DNA from: Pseudomonadota bacterium
GTDB lineage: Bacteria; Myxococcota_A; UBA796; GCA-2862545
Direction: 5' to 3'
Length of the DNA stretch: 61,630 nucleotides
Assembly: GCA_002862545.1 (NCBI GenBank)
Contig: PKDJ01000055.1
Coordinates: forward strand, 1-61,630
Of this stretch, positions 9,103 to 17,029 are shown piece after piece. The notes under the pieces are model-generated. The model saw only the letters and a program-made list of their open reading frames with translations, was not told where the DNA came from and did not search any database. A program made the translations under genes and the position numbers. Each line of letters opens with the position of its first letter. Within the stretch, counting starts at the first letter, position 1.

Positions 9103-9117
9103 ACCAAGGAACCAACG

Positions 9118-9549
9118 ATGAACCTTCTTCAGACCATCGAGGCCGAGATCATCTCCGCGCGGGAGCGCGAGGCGGTCGACATGCGCCCCGGTGACACCGT
9201 TCGCGTGCACGTCAAGATCGTTGAGGGCGACAAGTCCCGGATCCAGGTGTTCGAGGGCACTGTCATCCGCATCAAGCGGGGTGGACCTCGCACCACGTTC
9301 ACCGTCCGGAAGATCTCTGGTGGTGTCGGTGTCGAGCGCGTCTTCCCGGCCGGCTCCCCGAACATCTCGCGGATCGAGGTCACGGCGCGCCACAAGGTCC
9401 GCCGCGCCAAGCTTCACTTCCTGCGTGGTCGCCGCGGCAAGGCTGCACGCCTCAAGCCGATTCGCGAGTTCAACCGCCGCGCCGAGGGCAAGAAGAAGCG
9501 TTCGCGTCGTCGTGGTCGCAAGCGCAACAAGGCGACTGCCGAGTCCTGA
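9118..9549 (+). CDS. rplS: 50S ribosomal protein L19 with extended basic tail
   Basis: bL19 lies at the interface of the ribosomal subunits. The body matches the family ([54 protein letters not shown]). The protein is 143 residues, roughly 25-30 longer than common L19 proteins because of an Arg/Lys-rich C-terminal tail ([14 protein letters not shown]). I chose the ATG at 9118 (AAGGA 8 bases upstream) over an in-frame GTG at 9091, which falls inside the hairpin. The stop overlaps the next start by one base. Confidence 0.95.
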   Translation: MNLLQTIEAEIISAREREAVDMRPGDTVRVHVKIVEGDKSRIQVFEGTVIRIKRGGPRTTFTVRKISGGVGVERVFPAGSPNISRIEVTARHKVRRAKLHFLRGRRGKAARLKPIREFNRRAEGKKKRSRRRGRKRNKATAES

Positions 9550-9917
9550 TGCGTAGCCAAGCCCAGCGCCGAGCTGCGCTGGAGTCTGGCTGGCGCGCAG
9601 AGAGGCATGTCGAGACGCTGCTCCTTCGCAGCGGCTGGCGAGTGCTCGCTCGCAACTGGCGCGGAGGAGGCGGAGAGCTGGATCTCGTCGTGGCGCGAGA
9701 CGGATCAGTGCGCTTCGTCGAGGTGAAGGCGCGGCGCATCGGCAGCGGCGACCCCTTGCAGAGCGTGACGATGTCCAAGCAGCGTCGTCTTCGCGGCGCG
9801 GCGGAGGCTTGGTTGGCGCAAGCTGACGAGCAGCTCGACGAGTGCGCGTTCTTGCTGGCTGCAGTGATGATGGAGCCACAGCGATGGCGGGTCGACTGGC
9901 TCGACGACCCCATCTGA
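9549..9917 (+). CDS. YraN/UPF0102 family endonuclease-like protein
   Basis: The 122-residue protein belongs to the UPF0102 (YraN) family, whose fold resembles Holliday-junction resolvases and other restriction-like nucleases. The nuclease-type signature is visible: ARNWRGGGGELDLVV supplies the E and D, and VRFVEVKARR supplies the ExK. The function in cells is not well defined. The gene overlaps rplS by one base. In many genomes rnhB separates rplS from yraN; here rnhB is missing from this position. Confidence 0.88.
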   Translation: MRSQAQRRAALESGWRAERHVETLLLRSGWRVLARNWRGGGGELDLVVARDGSVRFVEVKARRIGSGDPLQSVTMSKQRRLRGAAEAWLAQADEQLDECAFLLAAVMMEPQRWRVDWLDDPI

Positions 9918-9936
9918 CCAGGGGCGTCAGCCCTGG
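9918..9936. terminator. Candidate bidirectional hairpin between convergent genes
   Basis: CCAGGG (9918-9923) and CCCTGG (9931-9936) form a 6-bp stem with a 7-base loop, immediately after the yraN stop and inside the last codons of the convergent gene. No T-run follows, so the assignment is tentative. Confidence 0.35.
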
Positions 9937-11057
9937 GGCTCGGCTGGTGGTTCTTGCGAAGACGCTCCGAAGAGTGCCCCGAACGGCGCCCGCCCCTCAA
10001 TCGTCAGGAACCAACCGACCGTGAACGTATCGGTCGTGGTGGTCACGCTGTACACGTGCTCGGGGCGACTCGGGGTCTCCCAGCCCGCCCACAAGCCGGT
10101 GCGGGTCCAGAGCTCGGACGAGAAGTGAACGTCCGCACCGAGTCCGGTGCGCGCGTATACGACCTCTCCGCTCGTCACAGGAATTCCGCGAGACCCATCC
10201 AGCACGTTGGGCAGCAAGAGCCCCGAGCCCACATCTTGCCAAGTGCGGTACCCACCCGTGAGCGAGAGGTCTACAGCGACGCGTCGGCCGTTCGAGGAAT
10301 CCTGCCAAGCGACAATCTCCACCCCACCGGTCGCCTCGAGGGTGGAAGCGGGTCGAAGCTCGACCGCGTTGCCGTGGACGATTCCTTCCTCATCTTCGAG
10401 GTCTACGGTGACGGAGCCTTCGCGCAAGTAGGCGAAGCCCATGTAGGGGTTGCCGGTCCCGAGGTCTTTCGAGAAGGCTGTGGCAAGCCGAAGCGCCGTC
10501 CCACCGGGAGCGGGGCCACGCTTGCCGTTCTTGGCAGTCCAGAGGTTGCGCTGTGGCGAGCCGGGCCGCAGCCCGACATCGATGCGCCATGTCGCCTGCT
10601 GCTGGCGCTCGTAGGCCTCGGAGTAGGGGAGCAGTGCGGCACCGAGCCACACCCCACTCACGCCGCTAGCCTTCACGGAGACATCTGGTCCGGAGCGGCT
10701 GAATCGGTAGGTTCCTGCGCCCGTCGTTGGCTCGAAGATCATGGGCCGTGCATCTGGGTAGCTGAAGGTCAAGCTCGGACTGTGCTCGAGCCCGACATTG
10801 ACGGCCAGTCCTCGCGCTGGCGAGACCTCTGCTCGCCAGAGCAAGTCATGGCGCAGTACCTGGCGCCCGGAGATGCGCTCACCCTCTTCCTCGAGGGCGC
10901 CCGAGGTCAGCTCGCCATCGTAGGCCAGGCGAACGGATGCTCCCCTCACGGGCGCAACGTCGGTGAGCTCAGCCGCCAGCCCCGTGCACGTCCAGCTCGT
11001 GCCCACCAGGAGCAGGCACGCCTTGACGCCGGTGATGACAGGGGGACGTGTTCGCAC
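9927..11057 (-). CDS. Predicted outer-membrane beta-barrel protein, unknown function
   Basis: I do not recognise this family. The N-terminus is a signal peptide (MRTRPP then VKACLLLVGTSW, cleavage likely after LAA). The rest is built of short alternating segments with aromatic and glycine-rich strands, such as VRLAYDGEL and TGLGADVHFSSELWTRTGL, as in outer-membrane barrels. The C-terminus carries a Pro/Glu tail rather than a terminal aromatic residue. The start at GTG 11057 is chosen because it begins the signal peptide; a TTG at 11093 is also in frame. It lies 60 bases downstream of the NtrC-type regulator on the same strand and may be its co-transcribed partner. Confidence 0.65.
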   Translation of the reverse strand: MRTRPPVITGVKACLLLVGTSWTCTGLAAELTDVAPVRGASVRLAYDGELTSGALEEEGERISGRQVLRHDLLWRAEVSPARGLAVNVGLEHSPSLTFSYPDARPMIFEPTTGAGTYRFSRSGPDVSVKASGVSGVWLGAALLPYSEAYERQQQATWRIDVGLRPGSPQRNLWTAKNGKRGPAPGGTALRLATAFSKDLGTGNPYMGFAYLREGSVTVDLEDEEGIVHGNAVELRPASTLEATGGVEIVAWQDSSNGRRVAVDLSLTGGYRTWQDVGSGLLLPNVLDGSRGIPVTSGEVVYARTGLGADVHFSSELWTRTGLWAGWETPSRPEHVYSVTTTTDTFTVGWFLTIEGRAPFGALFGASSQEPPAEPQG

Positions 11058-11117
11058 GGCCGAGGTCAAGCCCTCTCCACTGGTGACTGGCAACGTAGAG
11101 CGTCCAGCGCCCAGGCG

Positions 11118-12485
11118 TCAACTGTCGCGGAGGCCGTAGTCCTTCATCTTGGTCTGGAGAGACTTGCGCGAGATGCCTAGGCGTCTCGCGGCACGGGTGA
11201 CGTTGCCACTCTCCACCTGAAGAACTCGCCGAATTCGCTCCCGCTCTAGCTTCTGGGTGTGAACGCGCACGTACTCCTTGAGCCCCATGCCCTCGAGCTC
11301 CACGGGCTCCACCGGAGGGGGCGCTTGCTGCGGTGTCAGGCCTACGAGGTCGGTGATGTCGAGCAGGTCGACCTCTGACAGCAGGACCGAGCGCTCGAGC
11401 ACATTCTCGAGCTCGCGGATGTTGCCAGGCCAGCTATGGGCGTTCAGGGCCTCGAGAGCGGATGGTGTCAGCCCGTGGACTTGGCGCCCCAGTCGGCGAT
11501 TGAACTTCTCCAGGAAGTGCTCCACCAACAGTGGGATGTCATCCCGCCGGGTTCGCAGCGGAGGGAGATGGATCGGGATCACGTTGAGTCGATAGTAGAG
11601 GTCTTCTCTGAACGAGCCACTTCGGACGGCCTCGGCGAGATCGACGTTCGTTGCGGCCACGACCCGAACGTCGACATCGAGGGGGTGAACACCGCCTACC
11701 CGGTCGATCCTGCGCTCTTGGAGCGCGCGAAGAATCTTGACCTGCATGTCGCGAGGGAGCTCGCCGACCTCATCCAGGAAGAGAGTACCCCCGTCAGCAA
11801 GCTCGAAGCGACCGGGCTTGCGATGGGAGGCACCTGTGAAGGCCCCCTTCTCGTGTCCGAAGAGCTCGGACTCGAACAAGCTCTCGGGGATCGCACCGCA
11901 GTTGATCTGAATGAAGGCGGCGTCTGCCCGGTCGCTATGCTCGTGCAGGGCCCTCGCGACGAGCTCCTTGCCCGTGCCGGACTCCCCCGTGACCAGAACG
12001 GTAGTGGGTGACGGGGCGACCTTCTCGATGAGCCTGTACACATCGCGCATGGCGGAGGTCGCGCCGATGATGCGGAATCGTGCGCCAGGATTGGGCTCCA
12101 GCACACGGCGTGATGCGCCAGCCTGCGCGGCGAGAGCCTTGCGAATGACGTGGACGATCTCGTCGCGGTCGAAGGGCTTGGTGATGTAGTCGAACGCGCC
12201 GCGCTTGAGCGCCTCGACGGCGGTGTCGACCGTGCCGTGCGCCGTGATCAGGATCACGGGCAGCCCTGGGCGGTTCTCGCACACCCACTGCAGCAACTCA
12301 AGACCGGTGCGGCCGGGCATCCGGAGGTCGCTGACGACCAGGTTGAAGCTCTCTTCCGCAAGTCGCTCGCAGGCCTCGAGGCCACTGCCGGCCGTCTCGA
12401 CACCGAGTCCGACGCGACGGAGCTGCGCACTCAGAACCTTGCGGATCGACGGCTCGTCGTCAACGATGAGGATTCGCTTGTCCAT
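11118..12485 (-). CDS. Sigma-54-dependent response regulator, NtrC family
   Basis: The 455-residue protein is a complete two-component activator of sigma-54 promoters. The receiver domain has acidic residues VDDE near position 9 and the phospho-acceptor Asp53 in VVSDLRMPG. The AAA+ domain has Walker A GESGTGKE (167-174), the sigma-54 contact loop GAFTGA (214-219), and Walker B GTLFLDEVGEL. The C-terminus is a Fis-type helix-turn-helix (GNVTRAARRLGISRKSLQTKM). No histidine kinase gene is adjacent, so the signal source is unknown. It is divergent from the TlpA-like gene and upstream of the barrel protein gene. Confidence 0.93.
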   Translation of the reverse strand: MDKRILIVDDEPSIRKVLSAQLRRVGLGVETAGSGLEACERLAEESFNLVVSDLRMPGRTGLELLQWVCENRPGLPVILITAHGTVDTAVEALKRGAFDYITKPFDRDEIVHVIRKALAAQAGASRRVLEPNPGARFRIIGATSAMRDVYRLIEKVAPSPTTVLVTGESGTGKELVARALHEHSDRADAAFIQINCGAIPESLFESELFGHEKGAFTGASHRKPGRFELADGGTLFLDEVGELPRDMQVKILRALQERRIDRVGGVHPLDVDVRVVAATNVDLAEAVRSGSFREDLYYRLNVIPIHLPPLRTRRDDIPLLVEHFLEKFNRRLGRQVHGLTPSALEALNAHSWPGNIRELENVLERSVLLSEVDLLDITDLVGLTPQQAPPPVEPVELEGMGLKEYVRVHTQKLERERIRRVLQVESGNVTRAARRLGISRKSLQTKMKDYGLRDS

Positions 12486-12565
12486 ACCGAGACGCTAACA
12501 TCCCTGCCCGCTAGAGGACGACGTCGCTGCCGACGGGTGTCGAGAGGCCAAGCGTCAGATGTTCG

Positions 12566-12594
12566 TTGAGCCGTGGCGCCTTGCAGACGATAGC
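12566..12594 (+). promoter_or_regulatory. Candidate promoter of the TlpA-like gene
   Basis: TTGAGC (12566-12571), 17-base spacer, GATAGC (12589-12594). The predicted start of transcription lies about 35 bases before the ATG. The -10 shares the ATAG core with several other promoters in this window. Confidence 0.4.
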
Positions 12595-12637
12595 CGTCGT
12601 CTGGTGGTAGACAGGAACCGTCGGAGAGGAGAACTAG

Positions 12638-13159
12638 ATGATTCGGAGCCTCGCTGCACTCGTCCTGACCGGACTCCTTGCCAGCACACCCGCTCTCGCT
12701 GCTGACAAGGCGACTGACTTCACGCTGCGCGACATCGATGGGCAGTCGCTGACCTTGTCGAGTCTGGAGGGCAAGGTCGTGCTCCTCTCGTTCTGGGCGA
12801 CCTGGTGCGGTCCATGCAAAGAGGAGATGCCGCACCTGCAGAAGATGTACGCGGCAAAGAAGGCCGAGGGCTTCGAGGTGCTCTCGATCTCCACGGATGA
12901 TGCCCGCTCTGCATCGCGGGTGAAGCCGTACATCAAGAAGATGGGCTACGACTTCCGCGTGCTCCTCGACAAGGAGTCCAAGGTGATCGGCACCTACAAC
13001 CCCGCGAAGACGCTGCCATACACCGTGGTGATCGACAAGGCGGGAGAGATTGCACACGTCGCTTCGGGCTACAACCCCGGCGATGAGGAGAAGCTGGCGG
13101 AGCTGGTCGATCAGCTCCTCGAGGGTAAGGCGGCGGAGGCCGAGGCTGCGGCCGAGTGA
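12638..13159 (+). CDS. Periplasmic thioredoxin-like protein, TlpA/ResA family
   Basis: A 173-residue exported thiol-disulfide protein. The signal peptide MIRSLAALVLTGLLASTPALA is followed by an AhpC/TlpA-type thioredoxin fold. The redox motif WCGPC gives Cys57 and Cys60, and the conserved Pro loop is in TLPYTVVIDKAG. Such proteins reduce disulfides in cytochrome c maturation or other envelope proteins. GGAGAGGAG precedes the ATG. The next gene starts 4 bases after the stop and encodes an outer-membrane-type protein, suggesting a joint role in assembling an envelope protein; the partner is not known. Confidence 0.9.
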   Translation: MIRSLAALVLTGLLASTPALAADKATDFTLRDIDGQSLTLSSLEGKVVLLSFWATWCGPCKEEMPHLQKMYAAKKAEGFEVLSISTDDARSASRVKPYIKKMGYDFRVLLDKESKVIGTYNPAKTLPYTVVIDKAGEIAHVASGYNPGDEEKLAELVDQLLEGKAAEAEAAAE

Positions 13160-13163
13160 TGAC

Positions 13164-15044
13164 ATGACGACGCGGCTTGGTCATGGCTGGGGGGGAAGGG
13201 CGTTGCTCACAAGGTTGTACCTAGCGGGACTGGCCGCGGTAACGGCAGTCAGCGGGGCGGCCTACGCCCAAGATGCTCCGGAGGACGAGTCGGTCTCCGC
13301 CTCGTTCACCAACGACCTTGAGGTCCGCTACTGGCAAAAAGACCAGCGGCTCCCCGGGTATCCGGATCGTCCGGTCTTCAACTACGTCGAGCAAGTCAAC
13401 CGCTTCACGGCGAGTACCACTGCGGGGGCCTGGACATTCGACGCGCAAGTCGACGAGGTCGCGCTGTTCGCAAACCGCTACCGGCTCGACGGTGTACTCA
13501 TCGCAGAGAACCCGCTGGTGGGCCAGCCGGGAGAGCCCTTCCCGATCTTGAACGTCATGCCAGGCGACTCCTATGCGAACCTCGAGAAGGTTCGCGCGAC
13601 CTATGAGTCCGAGAAGCTCTCGCTGACGCTCGGCGACGCCTATGTGGCCTTCGGACGGGGCATGGCGCTCAACCTCAACCGCAACGTCGACATCGACCTC
13701 GACACGTCTGTTCAGGGTGTGAAGGGCGTCTGGCGCCCTGGGGCCTGGGACGTCACCTTCGTGGGGGGGCAGCTCAACAGACAGCAGGTGTTCCAGGACA
13801 ACCCAAACCTCGACATTCCAGGCGACAAGCGCCACAGCGTGTTTGGGTTGCGAGGCGAGCGCTTCGGGCTGGGGCCAGCCAACCTCGGGGCGCACGTCGT
13901 CTCATACAACTTCGTGACGCAGTTTGATGACCTTCCTCGTGGAGTCGCCGAGTCCCGGCCAGGACTCGCGGCCGGGTACGGCTGGGAGGCCGGAGCGCGG
14001 GAGCTCGCGACGACGCCCGACGCCATCGTCGGTGGTGCGACCGCAGAGCTGATCGGTGTCGGTGGCATCGACTGGTATGCCGAGGGTGACGTGTTCGGCT
14101 TTCCAGCCGGAACCGATCTCCCCAGTCCGCTGGGTGACGACGCTGAGCGCGATCTCGGGTACGCTGCGTATGTCTCGGCGGTTGCCTATCCGGGCAAGTT
14201 CGTCGTCCTGATCGAGGGCAAGCGCTACTACCATGCAGAGCGTGTCTCCGCGCTGCTCACACCGGAGCTGTACGAGGTCGCGATCGCTCCCACGCTCGAG
14301 TACGAGCGCGCCGTGACGGAGGACAGCGGTGCTGCCCTCAACTCGAACGACATGACCGGCGGGTTCATCCAGGTCGACTGGGCCGCCATTCCTGGCACGT
14401 TCGTTCCCTACGTCTCCACGGCTGTCTTCCGAGACTCGGACGTCGGGCCGCTCAACTTCAGCGACGCGCCGGAGACGATTGTTCATCCCCTCATGGGCTT
14501 CGAGCTGCTCAACGGCGAGACGGCCGTGCTCTTCAACATGGGGCGTCGGATGGACATTCGAGGCTCGACCGACGAGATCGAGCTCTGGGAGGGCGCCCCA
14601 GATGACCTCGGCACCGACATCCAGACGCACGCCGACGTGATCATCCAGGTGCCGCTCGGCGGACCCTACTACCTGAACGCGAACCTGGCGGCTGAGCACT
14701 ATCAGTGGGGCGTCAACGAGTTTCAGCAAGAGGACTACGTCGAGTCCGAGACCTCCGTCACGCTCGGTTGGGGCTCTCGCGTCGCGTTCACGTGGTTCAC
14801 CGACTACACCACCAACCCCTTGGTGACCTCGGCGGGCAACCTCTTCCCCAGTGCGTTCCCCGAGTTCGGTGATCGCGAGAAGCCCCTCTATGGCGCGGCC
14901 GAGCTGCAGGTGAAGCCGACTCCAGCGTGGACCATCAAGGCCTTCTACGGAGGCTACAAGGCGGGCATCCGATGCTCTGGGGGGCAGTGCCGGCAGCTCC
15001 CCGGCTTCGAGGGTGCCCGGATGTCGGTCACGGGCTCGTTCTAG
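13164..15044 (+). CDS. Large predicted outer-membrane beta-barrel protein (DUF6029-like)
   Basis: The 626-residue protein has a signal peptide ending AAYAQDAPE. The body is of alternating aromatic strands (YVEQVNRFTASTTAGAWTFD; GWGSRVAFTWFTDYTT) and it ends in VTGSF, a terminal phenylalanine as in porin-type barrels. It resembles DUF6029-type proteins of unknown role that sit beside TlpA-like thioredoxins; I infer this from memory of the family, not a search. It starts 4 bases after the thioredoxin stop. The C-terminal segment CSGGQCRQL holds two cysteines that could be a substrate of that thioredoxin. Its last 4 bases overlap the convergent DapA-like gene. Confidence 0.7.
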   Translation: MTTRLGHGWGGRALLTRLYLAGLAAVTAVSGAAYAQDAPEDESVSASFTNDLEVRYWQKDQRLPGYPDRPVFNYVEQVNRFTASTTAGAWTFDAQVDEVALFANRYRLDGVLIAENPLVGQPGEPFPILNVMPGDSYANLEKVRATYESEKLSLTLGDAYVAFGRGMALNLNRNVDIDLDTSVQGVKGVWRPGAWDVTFVGGQLNRQQVFQDNPNLDIPGDKRHSVFGLRGERFGLGPANLGAHVVSYNFVTQFDDLPRGVAESRPGLAAGYGWEAGARELATTPDAIVGGATAELIGVGGIDWYAEGDVFGFPAGTDLPSPLGDDAERDLGYAAYVSAVAYPGKFVVLIEGKRYYHAERVSALLTPELYEVAIAPTLEYERAVTEDSGAALNSNDMTGGFIQVDWAAIPGTFVPYVSTAVFRDSDVGPLNFSDAPETIVHPLMGFELLNGETAVLFNMGRRMDIRGSTDEIELWEGAPDDLGTDIQTHADVIIQVPLGGPYYLNANLAAEHYQWGVNEFQQEDYVESETSVTLGWGSRVAFTWFTDYTTNPLVTSAGNLFPSAFPEFGDREKPLYGAAELQVKPTPAWTIKAFYGGYKAGIRCSGGQCRQLPGFEGARMSVTGSF

Positions 15045-15856
15045 ACCGGTTGCTCTGGCCCGGGCAGCCCCTCGAGGGCAGCGGGTGGAGGGCGCACGAG
15101 CGGGGCACGGCAGCCCATCTCTAGGAGGGCCTTGAGGGCTCGCGGTCCTCCAGCACGTCGAATCCTCACGACCCGGTCGACGAGGACCTCTTCGAGCTGC
15201 GTCTCGCGTTCCTTGAGCAGGCGGATGCACAGGCGCGGCCAGACGTTTCCGATCGCTGTCACGAAGCCCGCCAGGCGTGGAATGCGCGCGATCTGGGCGA
15301 GCATGCGATCACCGCCTGCGAAGATTGCATTGGGGTCCGCAGCGGCGAGCCGAGAGAGCCGGAACAGATCCATGGACGAGTCCTTGAGTCCGGCCAGCAC
15401 GTTGTCGGCACGAAGGCGCGCGTAGAGCGTCGTGCTGATGTCGGTCGGCAGGCGTCTCGGGTGGTGGTAGCCGAGGATGGGTACTCCGCAGCGCTCCGCG
15501 AGGTCACGGTAGGCGGCCTCGAGCTCCCGCTCGTCCAGACGGTAGAACAGCGGTGGAGGGACGAACACCCCAGCGGCACCTTGCTCGGTGGCGGCGTCTG
15601 CCAGATAGGCGGTCGTGGTGGGTGAGGCGTCCCACGGGCACACGTAGACCGGGTGCCCTGCAGAGGCGTCGATAACGGTGCGCTGCACCGCTTCGCGCTC
15701 TCTGGAGCCGAGGTAGGGAAACTCTCCCGTTGTGCCCGTGACGAAGAAGCCATCGACACCCTGCTGGAGCAGCCACGTGACGTGCGAGCGCAGTCGCGGC
15801 AGGTCGAGCTTCCCCTTGCCGTCGAACGGCGTGACCAGAGCGACGAAGAGCCTCAT
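15041..15856 (-). CDS. Dihydrodipicolinate synthase/N-acetylneuraminate lyase family aldolase
   Basis: A class I aldolase of the DapA superfamily, 271 residues. Motifs are the N-terminal ALVTPFD, the GTTGEFPYL loop, the tyrosine in ILGYHHPRR and the Schiff-base lysine in VLAGLKDSS. The usual DapA loop GTTGES is changed to GTTGEF and the Tyr motif YNVP-type reads YHHP. It is therefore probably not the lysine-pathway enzyme but a relative acting on another 2-oxo acid aldol. It stands alone between a convergent barrel gene and a divergent lipoprotein gene, so context does not name the substrate. Confidence 0.82.
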   Translation of the reverse strand: MRLFVALVTPFDGKGKLDLPRLRSHVTWLLQQGVDGFFVTGTTGEFPYLGSREREAVQRTVIDASAGHPVYVCPWDASPTTTAYLADAATEQGAAGVFVPPPLFYRLDERELEAAYRDLAERCGVPILGYHHPRRLPTDISTTLYARLRADNVLAGLKDSSMDLFRLSRLAAADPNAIFAGGDRMLAQIARIPRLAGFVTAIGNVWPRLCIRLLKERETQLEEVLVDRVVRIRRAGGPRALKALLEMGCRAPLVRPPPAALEGLPGPEQPV

Positions 15857-15934
15857 GTCGTTCTCCAGCGGGTCGAGTGGGGTATCCGGCCCTCGACGGA
15901 GCCGCTCTAGTCAGGGTTCAGGAAGAAGCCAACG

Positions 15935-15963
15935 CTGCCAGCTGGCCGCAGACGGGGCATAGT
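15935..15963 (+). promoter_or_regulatory. Candidate promoter of the VWA lipoprotein gene
   Basis: CTGCCA (15935-15940), 17-base spacer, CATAGT (15958-15963), 27 bases before the ATG at 15991. Both hexamers match four of six consensus bases. Confidence 0.4.
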
Positions 15964-15990
15964 AGGTACAGGCTTGCAGGAGCGCACCAC

Positions 15991-17004
15991 ATGAAGCGAC
16001 TGTTCATCGGACTGGCCGCCGTCGGTCTCACCGCGGGATGCCCGTCCGAGATTGAGGTCAGTGAGCGGACAAACACGGACACCTGGTTCCAGGCGCCGAA
16101 CAACGAAGTCGACATTCTCTGGGTCATCGACGACTCGTGCTCGATGGCGGAGGAGCAGGAGACGCTCGCAGAGGGCTTCGTGTCCTTCGTCAACGAGATG
16201 GAGGCTTCCGGTACCGACTTCCACGTCGGCCTGATCACGACATCGTTCGACTACGGCAACCCGGATCGGGGGGTCCTGATTGGCGAGCCCGCCTTCCTGA
16301 CGGCCGAGGATGACTACGTCAGCTTGTTCGAGGAGCGTGCGCTCGTCGGCATCGAGGGGTCTGACAAGGAGAAGGGGCTCGAGGCGGCGGTCTATGCCGT
16401 CTCCCCGATCATGACCGTGCCTGGCGGCCTCAACGAGGGCTTCATGCGACCGTCGGCGCACCTGCTGGTCATCATCGTCTCCGACGAGGAAGACTGCTCG
16501 GATCAAGGGGCTCTCGAGGGCCAGCCGGCCGAGGACTGCTACGAGGAGCGAGAGAAGCTCGCTCCGGTGAGCGGGCTCGTCAAGGACCTCATCGACGTCA
16601 AGGACGGGGACAACGACAAGGTCCAGGTGGGAGCCGTCGTCGGGATCGAGGATGGCGCGTGTGACGAGGCCTACCCGGGGCGGCGATACCAGGAAGCCGC
16701 CGCGCTGACGGGGGGCCTCATCGGCGACATCTGCACCGGTGACTGGTCCAACCTCCTCACCGATCTGGGGCTGAATGCCTCGGGCATCCAGATGAGCTTC
16801 CAGACCGAGTACCTGGCCAAGGTTGGCACGCTGGAGGTGTCGGTCGACGGAGAGCCCGTCGCAGAAGACCCGCAGAACGGCTGGACCTACGACTATGAGA
16901 CCTGGTACCTGACGTTCCATGGTGATGCCGTCCCGGAGCGAGACGCCGAGATCACGGCGAAGTACGCCATTCAGTCAGGTGCGGACGAGCCGTCTGGCGC
17001 CTGA
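15991..17004 (+). CDS. VWA-domain surface lipoprotein
   Basis: A 337-residue predicted lipoprotein. The signal MKRLFIGLAAVGLTAGCPS carries a lipobox with Cys17. The von Willebrand A-like domain follows, with the metal-site motif WVIDDSCSM (DxSxS) and the later SDEEDCSDQG. Several additional cysteines may form disulfides (EEDCSD, AEDCYEE, DGACDEAY, GDICTG). Proteins of this plan are common in Myxococcota-like genomes as cell-surface adhesion or scaffold proteins; no specific ligand is known. AGGAG lies 8 bases before the ATG. It is transcribed alone. Confidence 0.83.
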   Translation: MKRLFIGLAAVGLTAGCPSEIEVSERTNTDTWFQAPNNEVDILWVIDDSCSMAEEQETLAEGFVSFVNEMEASGTDFHVGLITTSFDYGNPDRGVLIGEPAFLTAEDDYVSLFEERALVGIEGSDKEKGLEAAVYAVSPIMTVPGGLNEGFMRPSAHLLVIIVSDEEDCSDQGALEGQPAEDCYEEREKLAPVSGLVKDLIDVKDGDNDKVQVGAVVGIEDGACDEAYPGRRYQEAAALTGGLIGDICTGDWSNLLTDLGLNASGIQMSFQTEYLAKVGTLEVSVDGEPVAEDPQNGWTYDYETWYLTFHGDAVPERDAEITAKYAIQSGADEPSGA

Positions 17005-17029
17005 CGAGGGCGCTCCTTCAGAGCGTCGT
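17004..17029. terminator. Possible hairpin between convergent VWA and ArsA-like genes
   Basis: ACGA (17004-17007) and CGCTC (17011-17015) can pair with GAGCG (17021-17025) and TCGT (17026-17029) around the loop CTTCA, with a bulge on the left arm. No T-run is present, so this is only a weak candidate. Confidence 0.25.

Noticed and set aside
9954..11180. Open frame of about 408 codons opposite the barrel protein
   Set aside because: I considered it because the minus-strand gene is unassigned, but the minus-strand product has a signal peptide and strand pattern while this one has neither.
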